NCBI GenBank assembly: GCA_002747255.1
Contig: PDUC01000022.1
Location: forward strand, 1 to 35,014
DNA: 35,014 bases
From: Acidobacteriota bacterium
GTDB taxonomy: Bacteria; Acidobacteriota; Holophagae; Acanthopleuribacterales; Acanthopleuribacteraceae
Direction: 5' to 3'
Both the position numbers and the translations under genes were made by a program. Shown piece after piece: positions 8,622-17,173 of this stretch; positions within the stretch are counted from its first letter, which is position 1; every line of letters begins with the position of its first letter. The notes under the pieces were generated by a model. That model was not told where the DNA came from and searched no databases. It was given only the letters and a program-made list of their open reading frames with translations.

Positions 8622-8662
8622 CCGGTCAATGCAGTTCACTCCGGTGCGGCTGCATTAACCGG
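8622..8662 (-). terminator. Strong hairpin, terminator-like in the minus direction
   Basis: A 13-base stem with a single mismatch (CCGGTCAATGCAG at 8622-8634 against CTGCATTAACCGG at 8650-8662) encloses a 15-base loop. Read on the minus strand it is followed by CTTTTGTTTTTATAAAA, a good T-tract. On the plus strand, the direction of both neighbours, no T-run follows. It may work as a terminator of the preceding gene's antisense side or as a bidirectional element. Confidence 0.45.
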
Positions 8663-8786
8663 GCCTTAACCACACCTTCTGTTTAGAAAACGCCTTTCTT
8701 TATTCAAACAAACCCTTTCGACCGTACTCCCAACATACCATTGGATTCCTCCAACTGTATCCATAGCGCTGAACAACACCCAAGTC

Positions 8787-8815
8787 TTTTGATTTGACAG
8801 TGTTTATGCTAGGAT
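8787..8815 (+). promoter_or_regulatory. Candidate extended -10 promoter for alaS
   Basis: TGC-TAGGAT (8807-8815) forms an extended -10 box, with TTTTGA at 8787-8792 as a weak -35 at 17 bases spacing. A TTGACA nearby (8794-8799) is too close to serve the same -10. The ribosome binding site AAGGAGG precedes the ATG at 8838. Confidence 0.35.
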
Positions 8816-8837
8816 ACCTGGCCTTAAGGAGGATGAC

Positions 8838-11468
8838 ATGAAATCAGAACAGATTCGTGAAGCATTTTTAAAGTATTTCGAAGAGCACGGTCACAGCAGA
8901 GTAACCTCCTCTTCGCTGATACCCGCCAACGACCCCACTTTGCTCTTTGCCAATGCAGGCATGAATCAGTTCAAAGATGTCTTCCTGGGCTATGAAAAAC
9001 GGGATTATGCCACCGCTTGCAGCTCTCAAAAGTGCGTTCGCGCTGGTGGGAAGCACAATGATTTAGAAAATGTAGGTTTTACAGCTCGTCACCATACTTT
9101 TTTTGAAATGCTCGGCAACTTTTCTTTCGGCGATTATTTCAAGGAAGAGGCCATTCGCTACGGCTGGGAGTTTTTAACCGAAACCCTGCAAATTCCCAGC
9201 GATCGGCTGTATGCATCGGTATTTCTCGATGACGATGAAGCTTACGACATTTGGCACAAGCAAATTGGGTTACCGGAATCCAGAATTTTCCGGTTTGATG
9301 AAAAGGAAAATTTCTGGAGCATGGGCGATACAGGTCCATGCGGTCCGTGCTCCGAAATCTACTACGATTACGGCCCTTCTGTTAAAGGCAGTGACGATCC
9401 CTACCAGGGAATCCTCGAAGGGTCCGACCGCTATGTCGAAGTCTGGAACCTGGTTTTCATGCAGTACGATCGGGATGATACGGGAAAAATGACCCCACTG
9501 CCCAACCCCAGTATCGACACGGGTATGGGCTTGGAACGAGTCACTTCGGTTATTCAGGGTGTCACCTCCAACTATCACACCGATCTGTTTCAGGACATCA
9601 TCACACCGCTCAGCAAATATCTCAAAGTGGAATCCAGCAACGATCCCAAAACAGCCGTTGCCCTGCAGGTGATCGCGGATCACTTGAGAGCCACCTGTTT
9701 CCTCATCGCCGACGGTGTCATCCCTTCCAATGAAGGCCGCGGTTACGTTCTCAGACGCATCATGAGACGGGCGATGAAATTTGGCAAGCAATTAGGTCAA
9801 ACGGGTCCGTTTCTTTATGAAACCTGCGCATACGTCATTGAAAAAATGGGCGATATCTACCCTGAACTTAAGAAGGAAGCCAAACAAATTCAAACCCTTG
9901 TACAAGCCGAGGAGCTGCAGTTCGACCAGACCCTGCAAAACGGTATGCCCATTTTGATGAAGTACATGGACAAATTGCGTTCAGATAATCAGAGGGTCCT
10001 TCCCGGCCAGGTTTTACACTTCATGTACACAACACACGGTTTTCCTGTTGATTTAATGGAAGACATTGCCCGAGATGAAGGTTTTACTGTTAACCTGGAC
10101 GAGTTCACTGAGTTGATGGAGGAAGATGCCAAAAAATCTGCCATGGAAGGCGATTTCAACAAAGAAGACTTGCCAGAGCCACTCATTTCCTTTGCCGCCG
10201 ACAATAAAACGGTTCAAAACTGCTATGGTTCACTTAAAATGTCGTCCAAGGTTCAGTTCCTTTTATTGGGAGACACCTGCGCGAATTGCATTGAAAATGG
10301 TCAGGAAGCAGCCATAGCTCTGGATCAAACACCTTTTTATGCTGAGTCCGGTGGTCAAATCGGTGATTTTGGTACCATCTCCACTGAATCAGGTGTCTTC
10401 CAGGTGGAAAGAACGGAGAAAGTACTCAACAATAGCGTTCTTCACTATGGAAAAATGGGATCGGGAACCATTCGCCTCAATCAAAAAGCGGAGTGTGAGG
10501 TATCAGAGCTTCTGAGAAATGATATTCGAAGAAACCACACAGCCACTCACTTGATGCACCAAGCCCTGAAAGATGTTCTCGGGCTGCATGTCCGCCAAGC
10601 CGGATCCTTAGTAGACGCCGAAAAACTGCGTTTCGATTTCAACCACTTTTCTCCTGTTATGCCAGAAGAACAAGCGGAAATAGAAAGAAGAGTCAATGAA
10701 CAAATTAGAAAGAATACGCCTCTGGTAACTCAATTAATGGATCTGGAAGAGGCTAGAAAAGAAGGAGCGGTGGCCCTCTTTGGTGAAAAATACAGCGAGC
10801 AAGTGCGTGTCGTATCCATAGGTGATTATTCCATGGAACTTTGCGGCGGAACCCATGTTTCTGCCACGGGTGAAATCGGACTCTTTAAAATAGTCTCCGA
10901 AAGAGCATTAGCTTCCGGTATTAGACGAATGGTTGCTCTTACGGGGAAACAGGCGTTTGATTACATTCAAGACAATGAAAAAATAATCGGTCAATCAGAA
11001 GAACTGTTGCACGTCAAACGCGAGAGAGTGACAGATCAAATTGAAAAGATTTTGAAGCAGAGAAAAGAACTTGAAAAAGAAATCGAGGAGCTCAAGTTCA
11101 AAATAGCGAAAGGAGAAGGACAGTCAGAACAAATTACCGATGTGAAGCAGATCAAAGTTCTGACAAAAGTTGTAACAGGTATGGAAGCGGGCGCGTTGAG
11201 ATCTCTTGCCGATGACATGTTGGTCAAAATAAGCCGTGGAGTGGTTGTGCTTGGATCCAATCTCGAAGACAAGGCTCAAGTTGTGGTGAAAACGAACTGC
11301 GACCAAGAAGGTATTCACGCTGGAAATATAATTAAGGAACTGGCACCTATGATTGGAGGCCGAGGCGGCGGAAGACCCCAAATGGCCATGGCTGGTGGTA
11401 AAGATCCATCAAAATTACAAGATGCCATCAACTTTGCACTTGAAAAAGTCAAAGAAATCATGCATTAA
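8838..11468 (+). CDS. alaS: Alanine--tRNA ligase
   Basis: A full-length 876-residue class II synthetase that charges tRNA-Ala with alanine in the cytoplasm and edits misacylated Ser/Gly. N-terminal catalytic landmarks: FLKYFEEHGH, NDPTLLFANAGMNQFKD, QKCVRAGGKHNDLENVG, TRHHTFFEMLGNFSFGDYFK-type motif 2, and DTGMGLERV (motif 3). The editing domain has RRNHTATHLMH and CGGTHV, the zinc-binding His/His/Cys/His set. A charged coiled coil (residues about 715-760) leads to the C-Ala domain, which ends GGRGGGRPQMAMAGG. An AAGGAGG ribosome site precedes ATG. The lytic transglycosylase gene begins 7 bases after its stop, so they probably share a transcript. Confidence 0.99.
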   Translation: MKSEQIREAFLKYFEEHGHSRVTSSSLIPANDPTLLFANAGMNQFKDVFLGYEKRDYATACSSQKCVRAGGKHNDLENVGFTARHHTFFEMLGNFSFGDYFKEEAIRYGWEFLTETLQIPSDRLYASVFLDDDEAYDIWHKQIGLPESRIFRFDEKENFWSMGDTGPCGPCSEIYYDYGPSVKGSDDPYQGILEGSDRYVEVWNLVFMQYDRDDTGKMTPLPNPSIDTGMGLERVTSVIQGVTSNYHTDLFQDIITPLSKYLKVESSNDPKTAVALQVIADHLRATCFLIADGVIPSNEGRGYVLRRIMRRAMKFGKQLGQTGPFLYETCAYVIEKMGDIYPELKKEAKQIQTLVQAEELQFDQTLQNGMPILMKYMDKLRSDNQRVLPGQVLHFMYTTHGFPVDLMEDIARDEGFTVNLDEFTELMEEDAKKSAMEGDFNKEDLPEPLISFAADNKTVQNCYGSLKMSSKVQFLLLGDTCANCIENGQEAAIALDQTPFYAESGGQIGDFGTISTESGVFQVERTEKVLNNSVLHYGKMGSGTIRLNQKAECEVSELLRNDIRRNHTATHLMHQALKDVLGLHVRQAGSLVDAEKLRFDFNHFSPVMPEEQAEIERRVNEQIRKNTPLVTQLMDLEEARKEGAVALFGEKYSEQVRVVSIGDYSMELCGGTHVSATGEIGLFKIVSERALASGIRRMVALTGKQAFDYIQDNEKIIGQSEELLHVKRERVTDQIEKILKQRKELEKEIEELKFKIAKGEGQSEQITDVKQIKVLTKVVTGMEAGALRSLADDMLVKISRGVVVLGSNLEDKAQVVVKTNCDQEGIHAGNIIKELAPMIGGRGGGRPQMAMAGGKDPSKLQDAINFALEKVKEIMH

Positions 11469-11475
11469 TACGGCT

Positions 11476-12168
11476 ATGAAGTTGTTTAAGTACCTCTCTC
11501 TTACCTGTATTTTTTGTTTTTTGATCGCGCCTGATCTGTTTGGGCAACTGTATTCCTACCGAACACCGTCCGGCAGATTGCTGATTACTGATAAAGCCAT
11601 CAAAAAGCCGGGATACAAACTTCTTTCGAGTAAAGGTACCAGGAAGACCAGAAAAGCATCCAGGTTTAACAGGAAATACCAACTGTCAAGCAATCAAATA
11701 GACACACTGGTTAAGCCCATTGCTAAAACCTACAATGTCGATGCCAATTTGATTAAAGCGGTGATTGAAGTGGAATCTTCCAGAAATTACAGGGTAGTCA
11801 GTCACAAGGGAGCCCAGGGGTTAATGCAGCTGATCCCATCGACTGCCATTCGCTTTGGTGTCAGAAACGCCTTTAATCCCAGCGAAAATATCAGGGGCGG
11901 CACAAAATACCTTCGCTTCTTACTGGGATATTTTGAGGGCAATGTAGATCACGTCTTGGCGGCCTACAATGCAGGCGAAGTGGCCGTTGACAATCATGGC
12001 GGTATTCCACCCTTCAAAGAGACCAGGAATTACATCAGAAAAATCCGGAAGCTCTATACAAAAACCAGGCTGCCTTTTGATAAAAACGTCTCTTACCGGT
12101 CCAAGCTCATCTCCAATTCCAAGAAACCCTCTATCAGACCTGTTGGAAAAGTAGCGAAAGTCGGCTGA
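11476..12168 (+). CDS. Lytic transglycosylase (SLT domain) with DUF4124-like N-terminus
   Basis: A 230-residue exported peptidoglycan lyase. The signal peptide is about residues 1-23 (LSLTCIFCFLIAPDLFGQ). A short DUF4124-like segment follows (LYSYRTPSGRLLITDKA), then the family 1 SLT domain: VDANLIKAVIEVESS with catalytic Glu100, SHKGAQGLMQLIPSTA, NPSENIRGGTKYLR and LAAYNAGEVAV. It would cleave the MurNAc-GlcNAc bond to give 1,6-anhydro products in the periplasm. The frame is open from 11353 inside alaS. The ATG at 11476 is chosen because a proper signal peptide begins there. The stop TGATG overlaps the first base of dtd. Confidence 0.9.
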   Translation: MKLFKYLSLTCIFCFLIAPDLFGQLYSYRTPSGRLLITDKAIKKPGYKLLSSKGTRKTRKASRFNRKYQLSSNQIDTLVKPIAKTYNVDANLIKAVIEVESSRNYRVVSHKGAQGLMQLIPSTAIRFGVRNAFNPSENIRGGTKYLRFLLGYFEGNVDHVLAAYNAGEVAVDNHGGIPPFKETRNYIRKIRKLYTKTRLPFDKNVSYRSKLISNSKKPSIRPVGKVAKVG

Positions 12169-12608
12169 TGAAAGCAGTAATACAAAGAGTCAGCCACGCA
12201 AAGGTGGTGGTAGAAGGACGCGTTACCGGATCAATAGAGGCCGGCTTTCTGGTTTTAGTGGGAGTTACCCATGATGACGACGTCTCCACTGCGGTCAAAC
12301 TGGCCAGAAAAGTTGCCCGTTTGCGGATTTTCCCCGATGAAGAAGGAAAAACGAATTTGAGTCTGCTCGACACCAAAGGTTCCGCTTTGGTTGTTTCGCA
12401 ATTCACGCTGTATGCCAATACGAGCAAAGGGAACAGACCTTCCTTTGGACAGGCTGCTGTTTCAGATAAAGCAAAAGGCCTAATCGGTACCTTTGTCGAA
12501 AAGCTTCGCGAGGAAGGAGTTCAACACATTGGTCAAGGCGTTTTCGGTGCAAACATGCAAGTGACTCTGTGCAATGACGGTCCATTTACTGTTATTCTGG
12601 AATCTTGA
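12168..12608 (+). CDS. dtd: D-aminoacyl-tRNA deacylase
   Basis: A complete 146-residue DTD enzyme. MKAVIQRVSHAKVVVEGRV is the canonical N-terminus, followed by GFLVLVGV, the catalytic ALVVSQFTLYA (SQxT motif) and NRPSFGQAA. The C-terminus has GVFGANMQVTLCNDGPFTV, containing the cross-subunit Gly-cisPro-like NDGPFT motif. It hydrolyses D-aminoacyl-tRNA (and Gly-tRNA-Ala), so placement two genes after alaS fits a proofreading role. Its ATG overlaps the stop of the transglycosylase, implying translational coupling. Confidence 0.97.
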   Translation: MKAVIQRVSHAKVVVEGRVTGSIEAGFLVLVGVTHDDDVSTAVKLARKVARLRIFPDEEGKTNLSLLDTKGSALVVSQFTLYANTSKGNRPSFGQAAVSDKAKGLIGTFVEKLREEGVQHIGQGVFGANMQVTLCNDGPFTVILES

Positions 12609-12828
12609 GCGCTCGCGGTGCATCAAATACAAAAACTGCATAACCATTGTAAACGCTTCATCTTAAATTAGTAATTTGGGCAGCAACAATAACCGCAATT
12701 TCTGTTAAGATATCATTGCCAGATTACGATAACACCTATATGAGTCTGCATGAGTTTGTAAAAAGCCGCCTCATGCCGGCTCTCGTAAGACGCGTTCTCT
12801 GACAAGGGCAAGTTTTCAGGACAAACCG

Positions 12829-13866
12829 ATGTATAAAAACATAAAAGCAATGGCAGTGGATGACAATGAAGTCAGTCTAATGATCATCAGGTCCATGTCT
12901 CAGGGAATTGGTCTTTCCGTTAAATGTTTCATGGATCCAATTAGAGCCGCAGCCTATGCAAAAAGAAATAAACTGGATATTGCCTTTATTGATTACCTTA
13001 TGCCGGAGGTTAACGGTATTCAGCTCATTGAAATGATCAGAGAAACACACCCGGAAATACCCATCGTCATGATTACTGGAGAGGATGATTTCGCGAACCT
13101 GAAACTCGATGCCATTGAGGCCGGAGCAACTGAATACATGTACAAGCCATTGAACACGTTTGAATTCGGAGCCCGGGTCAAGAACTTGCTTAGTCTCAGA
13201 AAGTATCAAATTCTCTACCAGGATAAGGCTCATTTACTTCAAAGAGAAATCGACGAAAAAGTCAGGGATATTGTCGATCGCGAATTTGAAACGCTCTCGG
13301 TATTGGGCCGGGCAGCAGAATACAAAGATACGGAAACATCGAATCACGTTAAACGCGTTGCCAGTTACGCCAGACTGCTGGCCGAAAAACTGGGTAAGAA
13401 CGCCGTATTTCAAGAAACTATTTTTCACGCGGCTCCCCTGCACGATGTTGGAAAGATAGGCATCCCGGATCATATTCTCACTAAACCGGGACGACTGACG
13501 AAGGAAGAGTTTGAAATCATGAAACAACACCCTGAAATTGGGTACCGCATTTTAAAGAACTCCAAAAGTCCCTATTTACAAGCAGGCGGACTGATCGCCA
13601 GAAGCCACCATGAGAAATACGATGGAAGTGGTTATCCCTATGGTTTAAGCGGCAATCAAATCCCGCTTATGGGGAGAATCATTTCATTAGTCGATGTATT
13701 TGACGCCTTGACATCCAAGCGACCCTACAAAAAAGCTTGGCCATTTAATTTGGCCTTAAAAGAAATAAAAGACTGCAACGGCACTCACTTTGATCCCAAA
13801 ATCGTCAATGCGTTTTTCCAAAACCTGGTGGGAATTAAAGCCATTAAGGAGCAGTTCCAGGACTAA
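12829..13866 (+). CDS. Response regulator with HD-GYP output domain
   Basis: A 345-residue protein. The receiver domain (about 1-120) has the acidic pair D11/D12, phospho-acceptor D55 in IDYLMP and K106 in YKPL. A helical linker (about 125-155) leads to an HD-GYP domain: HDVGKIGIP (HD at 205-206), HHEKYDGSGYP (260-270) and VDVFDALTSKRPYKKAW. All metal ligands and the GYP motif are present, so it is predicted to be an active cyclic-di-GMP phosphodiesterase controlled by phosphorylation. The start has TCAGGA 7 bases upstream. No histidine kinase is in the window, so the cognate sensor is elsewhere. It converges on the PTPS gene, with a 4-base overlap at the 3' ends. Confidence 0.95.
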   Translation: MYKNIKAMAVDDNEVSLMIIRSMSQGIGLSVKCFMDPIRAAAYAKRNKLDIAFIDYLMPEVNGIQLIEMIRETHPEIPIVMITGEDDFANLKLDAIEAGATEYMYKPLNTFEFGARVKNLLSLRKYQILYQDKAHLLQREIDEKVRDIVDREFETLSVLGRAAEYKDTETSNHVKRVASYARLLAEKLGKNAVFQETIFHAAPLHDVGKIGIPDHILTKPGRLTKEEFEIMKQHPEIGYRILKNSKSPYLQAGGLIARSHHEKYDGSGYPYGLSGNQIPLMGRIISLVDVFDALTSKRPYKKAWPFNLALKEIKDCNGTHFDPKIVNAFFQNLVGIKAIKEQFQD

Positions 13867-14351
13867 TCAGCATCGAAACAGACTTCCTGACCCGTGGACT
13901 CCAGAACGCAGACAGAGTGAACGTTGATATCCATGTTGTGCCGCGCGAGAACGGTTTGAAGTTCTTCGAAGACGTATTTGGCGAGTTGTTCACTGGAGAC
14001 GTTATCTCCTCTAAGGATGAACAGTTCATCTTTCGGCAATTGATACTGTTTTTCGACTTTGGGGCTATGGATATTCACAATAGCTTGAGTACCCTGATAC
14101 TCAAAAGAAACCCATTCGGAATTGGCCGGCATGAGAACCATTTCATCCAGCGGCTTGATAACCGATTCAACAATGGGTTTCAGTTTGTGAAAAGGACAGC
14201 TCAGTCCTCTGTTCAGTACCGCAAAAGAAAGCTCCACACTGACCCTGTAGTTGTGCCCGTGCAGTTTTTCGCAACCTCCATCGGGAAAAAGAGTGAAGTG
14301 TGCCGATGAGAACTTGAGTCGATCCTTGTAGAAACGCACCTTGTATGACAT
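13863..14351 (-). CDS. 6-pyruvoyl-tetrahydropterin synthase / QueD-like protein
   Basis: A 162-residue T-fold protein from the ATG at 14351, located 1 base after the trmB stop. The frame is open up to 14411, but that part is inside trmB. Zinc ligands are seen as H18 (FSSAHF) and H31/H33 (LHGHNY), and the active-site cysteine as C27 (GGCEKLHGHNY). The C-terminal SVCVLESTGQEVCF carries the pterin-anchoring Glu. The usual catalytic Asp-His pair (LDH) is here LDE (D69-E70). QueD makes 6-carboxytetrahydropterin in queuosine synthesis, and PTPS makes pyruvoyl-tetrahydropterin. The His-to-Glu change leaves the activity open. No other queuosine genes are near, but trmB is directly upstream. Confidence 0.85.
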   Translation of the reverse strand: MSYKVRFYKDRLKFSSAHFTLFPDGGCEKLHGHNYRVSVELSFAVLNRGLSCPFHKLKPIVESVIKPLDEMVLMPANSEWVSFEYQGTQAIVNIHSPKVEKQYQLPKDELFILRGDNVSSEQLAKYVFEELQTVLARHNMDINVHSVCVLESTGQEVCFDAD

Positions 14352-14352
14352 G

Positions 14353-14997
14353 TTACTTTTGATAAACAACCCGATGGATGTTTCGTCCTTCCTTTTCGTA
14401 TTTGATTTCATAGTTGGTTAAGCCGAAAGAGTCCGACAAGGGCGGTTGAGGAAGCCGTTCCGTCTTCCTTAAAAGACGCTGACTTTGCAGCCTTTCATCC
14501 ATCCACTCCCAGTAGCCCTGATGATCGGTGGCAATGTATAAAAAGCCTCCGTCTGTCAATTTTCTGTAGACGAGCTCGATGAATGAAGTCTGGAACAGCC
14601 TGCGCTTGTGGTGTCGGCTCTTGGGCCAGGGGTCTGGAAAGTACAGGTGAATTTTGCTCAGGGACGCATCCGGGATGTATTCAGAGAGAAAGAAAAAGGC
14701 CTCACCGTGAACCAGGCGTACATTGCTGATGGGTCGCTTTTCGATGCGGTCACAGGCTTTGACGAAGTACTTGCGAGCGTATTCAATTCCTATGTAATTG
14801 ATGTCGGGATGGGCATAGCCCGAACCCATAAGGAACAGTCCTTTTCCAAAGCCTATTTCCAGTTCCACGGGATGGTCGTTGCCAAACAGTTTTGAAAAAT
14901 TCAATTTCTCCGGTGGAGATACCAGTTCAATGGCTCTGGATACTCTTTCCGATGGAGGCAGAATGACATCACTTGGCAAGACGTATTTTGTTTCCAT
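14353..14997 (-). CDS. trmB: tRNA (guanine-N7-)-methyltransferase
   Basis: A 214-residue SAM-dependent methyltransferase that forms m7G46 in the variable loop of tRNA. Motif I is ELEIGFGKGLFLMG, then NYIGIEYARKY (acidic SAM-binding loop). The family hallmark is YFPDPWPKSRHHKRRLFQ, followed by GGFLYIATDH and the C-terminal TNYEIKYEKEGRNIHR. The fold is complete and the length typical. The start lies 10 bases after the ccoH stop. The PTPS/QueD-like gene follows 1 base after its stop. Both therefore look like distal genes of the ccoG-ccoH transcript. Confidence 0.96.
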   Translation of the reverse strand: METKYVLPSDVILPPSERVSRAIELVSPPEKLNFSKLFGNDHPVELEIGFGKGLFLMGSGYAHPDINYIGIEYARKYFVKACDRIEKRPISNVRLVHGEAFFFLSEYIPDASLSKIHLYFPDPWPKSRHHKRRLFQTSFIELVYRKLTDGGFLYIATDHQGYWEWMDERLQSQRLLRKTERLPQPPLSDSFGLTNYEIKYEKEGRNIHRVVYQK

Positions 14998-15007
14998 TTT
15001 TCATCCA

Positions 15008-15466
15008 CTAAAAAACGAGCGTTTTTTTAAATAAGATTCTTTCTCCGTTTAAGGTGAAGCTGATGTCAATATGCCACCTACCCTTGGACAGTGTCATGGG
15101 AGCAGAAAAGGAATTGGAATCGACCTGCCTTGCCAAAATGAGATTTTGATCCATTTTGGAATCATTGGGGCGAAGGCAGTCCAGTCGAACCTCTTTGACC
15201 GAGCTGTCAAGCAGCTCGGCTTCCACTGGTTTCACAGTGACAACCAGTTGGTTCTGCTGTTCGACTGTCACCTCGGTGTTAAATTCACGACCGCGATTCA
15301 TGGCTTGAATTTCCTGCTCGTAGGCTTGACCTCTCTGATAGTAATCGGGACTCGTCAACTCGTAAGTCTGCTGATTGGACAGGTAAACAATGGCACCCAG
15401 GTGGAAAATCACAATGAAAATCACGAGCGCGACGATGATCCATTTCCAGTAGTTCTTGAAGGTCAT
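15008..15466 (-). CDS. ccoH: FixH/CcoH family cbb3 oxidase assembly protein
   Basis: A 152-residue protein with one N-terminal membrane helix (WIIVALVIFIVIFHLGAIVYL), the short SPDYYQRGQAYEQ motif typical of FixH, and a beta-rich periplasmic domain. It is thought to help assemble or stabilise the cbb3 oxidase and its copper delivery. The start overlaps the ccoG stop by 4 bases (ATGA), which is strong evidence for co-translation. Family sequence conservation is low, so the call rests on topology, the DYY motif and the neighbour ccoG. Confidence 0.88.
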   Translation of the reverse strand: MTFKNYWKWIIVALVIFIVIFHLGAIVYLSNQQTYELTSPDYYQRGQAYEQEIQAMNRGREFNTEVTVEQQNQLVVTVKPVEAELLDSSVKEVRLDCLRPNDSKMDQNLILARQVDSNSFSAPMTLSKGRWHIDISFTLNGERILFKKTLVF

Positions 15467-16863
15467 TTTGTAGCTCCAAGCAAGGTTATGGTCTTCGTCC
15501 GGTCGGGTTCTCCCTCCTGAACAAAGGTAACTGTAACCTTTTCCTTCCCGCTGGGATCCATCAGTGTTTCTTTCTTTCTCACAATAACGGGATTCTTGGC
15601 AGTCGATTGTTTATCGATGACCCAGGGATTGTAAGGCGTCACGATTTCGCAATCATTGCCCACTTCAATTTTCAATTTAAATTCCTTATTGGCCTTGTTA
15701 ATGGCCTTCAGAATGAACTGGTTGTTGACCATTCCTTCGGCTACGGTAAAACTGGTACCGCGCGGCCGGAGAAATTGAATCCGGATCGGATCCTTCTTGG
15801 AAAAGATAATGCCACCCGTCACCCATAACGCGAGACACAGACACAGGTAAACAATGGGACGGGGACGAAGGAGGTGCGTCGTCTTGCCCATCAGTTCATT
15901 GATCGATGAATAGCGAATGAGACCCCTGGGTTTCTTTGCTTTATCCATCACCATATCGCAGGCATCCATACAAGCCGTGCAGTTAATGCACTCCATCTGC
16001 AATCCCATGCGAATATCAATTCCCGTGGGGCAAACATCCACACATTTTCGGCAGTTAATACAGTCTCCCGGCTCAGTACCCTCTTTCTTTGCCTGCTGCC
16101 TATTGGGTTCACCGCGAGCGGCATCGTAGCCAACCACCAGAGAGTCGTCATCCACCAAGACCGACTGGAAACGACCGTAGGGGCATACAACCAGACACAT
16201 CTGTTCCCTGAACCAGGAGAAGTTGAAGATACAAACAAAATTGACAAACAACATAAAGAAGAACCAGCCGGGGTTCTTCAATGGAGAGGATGTTATCATT
16301 TGGATTATTTTTTCAGTACCTCCAAAATAAAAGAGGAAGGTAATGGACATAATTGAGGAAATAATCAGGAAGAGAACGTATTTTGTCAACTTTTTGGCAA
16401 TTTTTTGGCCGGTCCACGGTGCCGCATCCAGCTTTCTTCTTTTCCTTGCATCGCCCTCGACCAGGACTTCAACAGGCCGAAACAGATGTTCCAGGAAAAC
16501 AGTCTGAGGGCAAGCCCAACCGCACCAAATGCGGCCAAACCAGGCTGAAACCATGTAGATAAACAAGCCCAGGCCGACCATAAAGAACCAGAACACCAGG
16601 GTATCCTGGGGCCACAGAATCAGACCGAAAAAGGAGAGTTTGCGATGCGGCAGATCAATCAAGACAGCGGGAAGATCGTTGATTTTCAACCACGGTACAA
16701 TTAAATAAAAAAGAGTTAAGGCATAAGCGAAAATTCGACGCCTGGTCAGCCAGACACCTTTAAAGCTAAGTGGGTACACCCATATGCGGGAACCACCCTC
16801 ACCGATGGTTGTCACCCGCTCTTTAATTGGTTTTACGATACTGGGTTTCTTGGGTTTGGTCAT
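15463..16863 (-). CDS. ccoG: Cytochrome c oxidase accessory protein CcoG (polyferredoxin)
   Basis: A 466-residue membrane-bound polyferredoxin. The N-terminal half has several helices and the signature WCGWACPQTVFLEHLFRPVE. Two 4Fe-4S motifs follow: CINCRKCVDVCPTGIDIRMG and CINCTACMDACDMVMDK, then PRGLIRYSS. The C-terminal Ig-like domain (about residues 355-466) is preceded by a helix (IVYLCLCLALWVTGGIIF). In other bacteria CcoG reduces Cu(II) to Cu(I) for the cbb3 active site. A GAGGTGAG ribosome site precedes ATG. It stands 310 bases downstream of ccoP, probably with its own promoter. Confidence 0.96.
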   Translation of the reverse strand: MTKPKKPSIVKPIKERVTTIGEGGSRIWVYPLSFKGVWLTRRRIFAYALTLFYLIVPWLKINDLPAVLIDLPHRKLSFFGLILWPQDTLVFWFFMVGLGLFIYMVSAWFGRIWCGWACPQTVFLEHLFRPVEVLVEGDARKRRKLDAAPWTGQKIAKKLTKYVLFLIISSIMSITFLFYFGGTEKIIQMITSSPLKNPGWFFFMLFVNFVCIFNFSWFREQMCLVVCPYGRFQSVLVDDDSLVVGYDAARGEPNRQQAKKEGTEPGDCINCRKCVDVCPTGIDIRMGLQMECINCTACMDACDMVMDKAKKPRGLIRYSSINELMGKTTHLLRPRPIVYLCLCLALWVTGGIIFSKKDPIRIQFLRPRGTSFTVAEGMVNNQFILKAINKANKEFKLKIEVGNDCEIVTPYNPWVIDKQSTAKNPVIVRKKETLMDPSGKEKVTVTFVQEGEPDRTKTITLLGATK

Positions 16864-17173
16864 GCTCTCACCTCAGAACATCTCGGATTGGAATATTGAT
16901 TGAATCGCGACAATGTGAAAGACCCCATGGTGCAACCCAAGAGCTCTTGATCAGCCGCAACGTATCTGTATCTTTTCGTCTTTTTCTGGATTTTCCTTAA
17001 ATCCAAATAAATCCCATCTCAATACAGACACGTTTCAATGCGACCTATGTTCTCAGACAGCCACCTTGTGTTGGCATCCTGATTTGGACAGTGCGTCAAA
17101 GTCATTCCATACGAGGTATCATAACGACCTTGTCACGCATCACGCATTTGGGTTTCCGACTTTTAAATCGCGA
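16864..17173. other. Gap between ccoP and ccoG
   Basis: 310 bases without a plausible gene. A candidate minus-strand promoter for ccoG lies at 16892-16919: TTCACA (plus-strand TGTGAA at 16914-16919), 16-base spacer, AATATT (16892-16897). I see no FNR/Anr palindrome (TTGAT-N4-ATCAA) and no clear terminator after ccoP. Confidence 0.4.

Noticed and set aside
12740-12801. Short plus-strand frame MSLHEFVKSRLM before the response regulator
   Set aside because: Only about 20 codons, no ribosome binding site, and no reason to expect a leader peptide.
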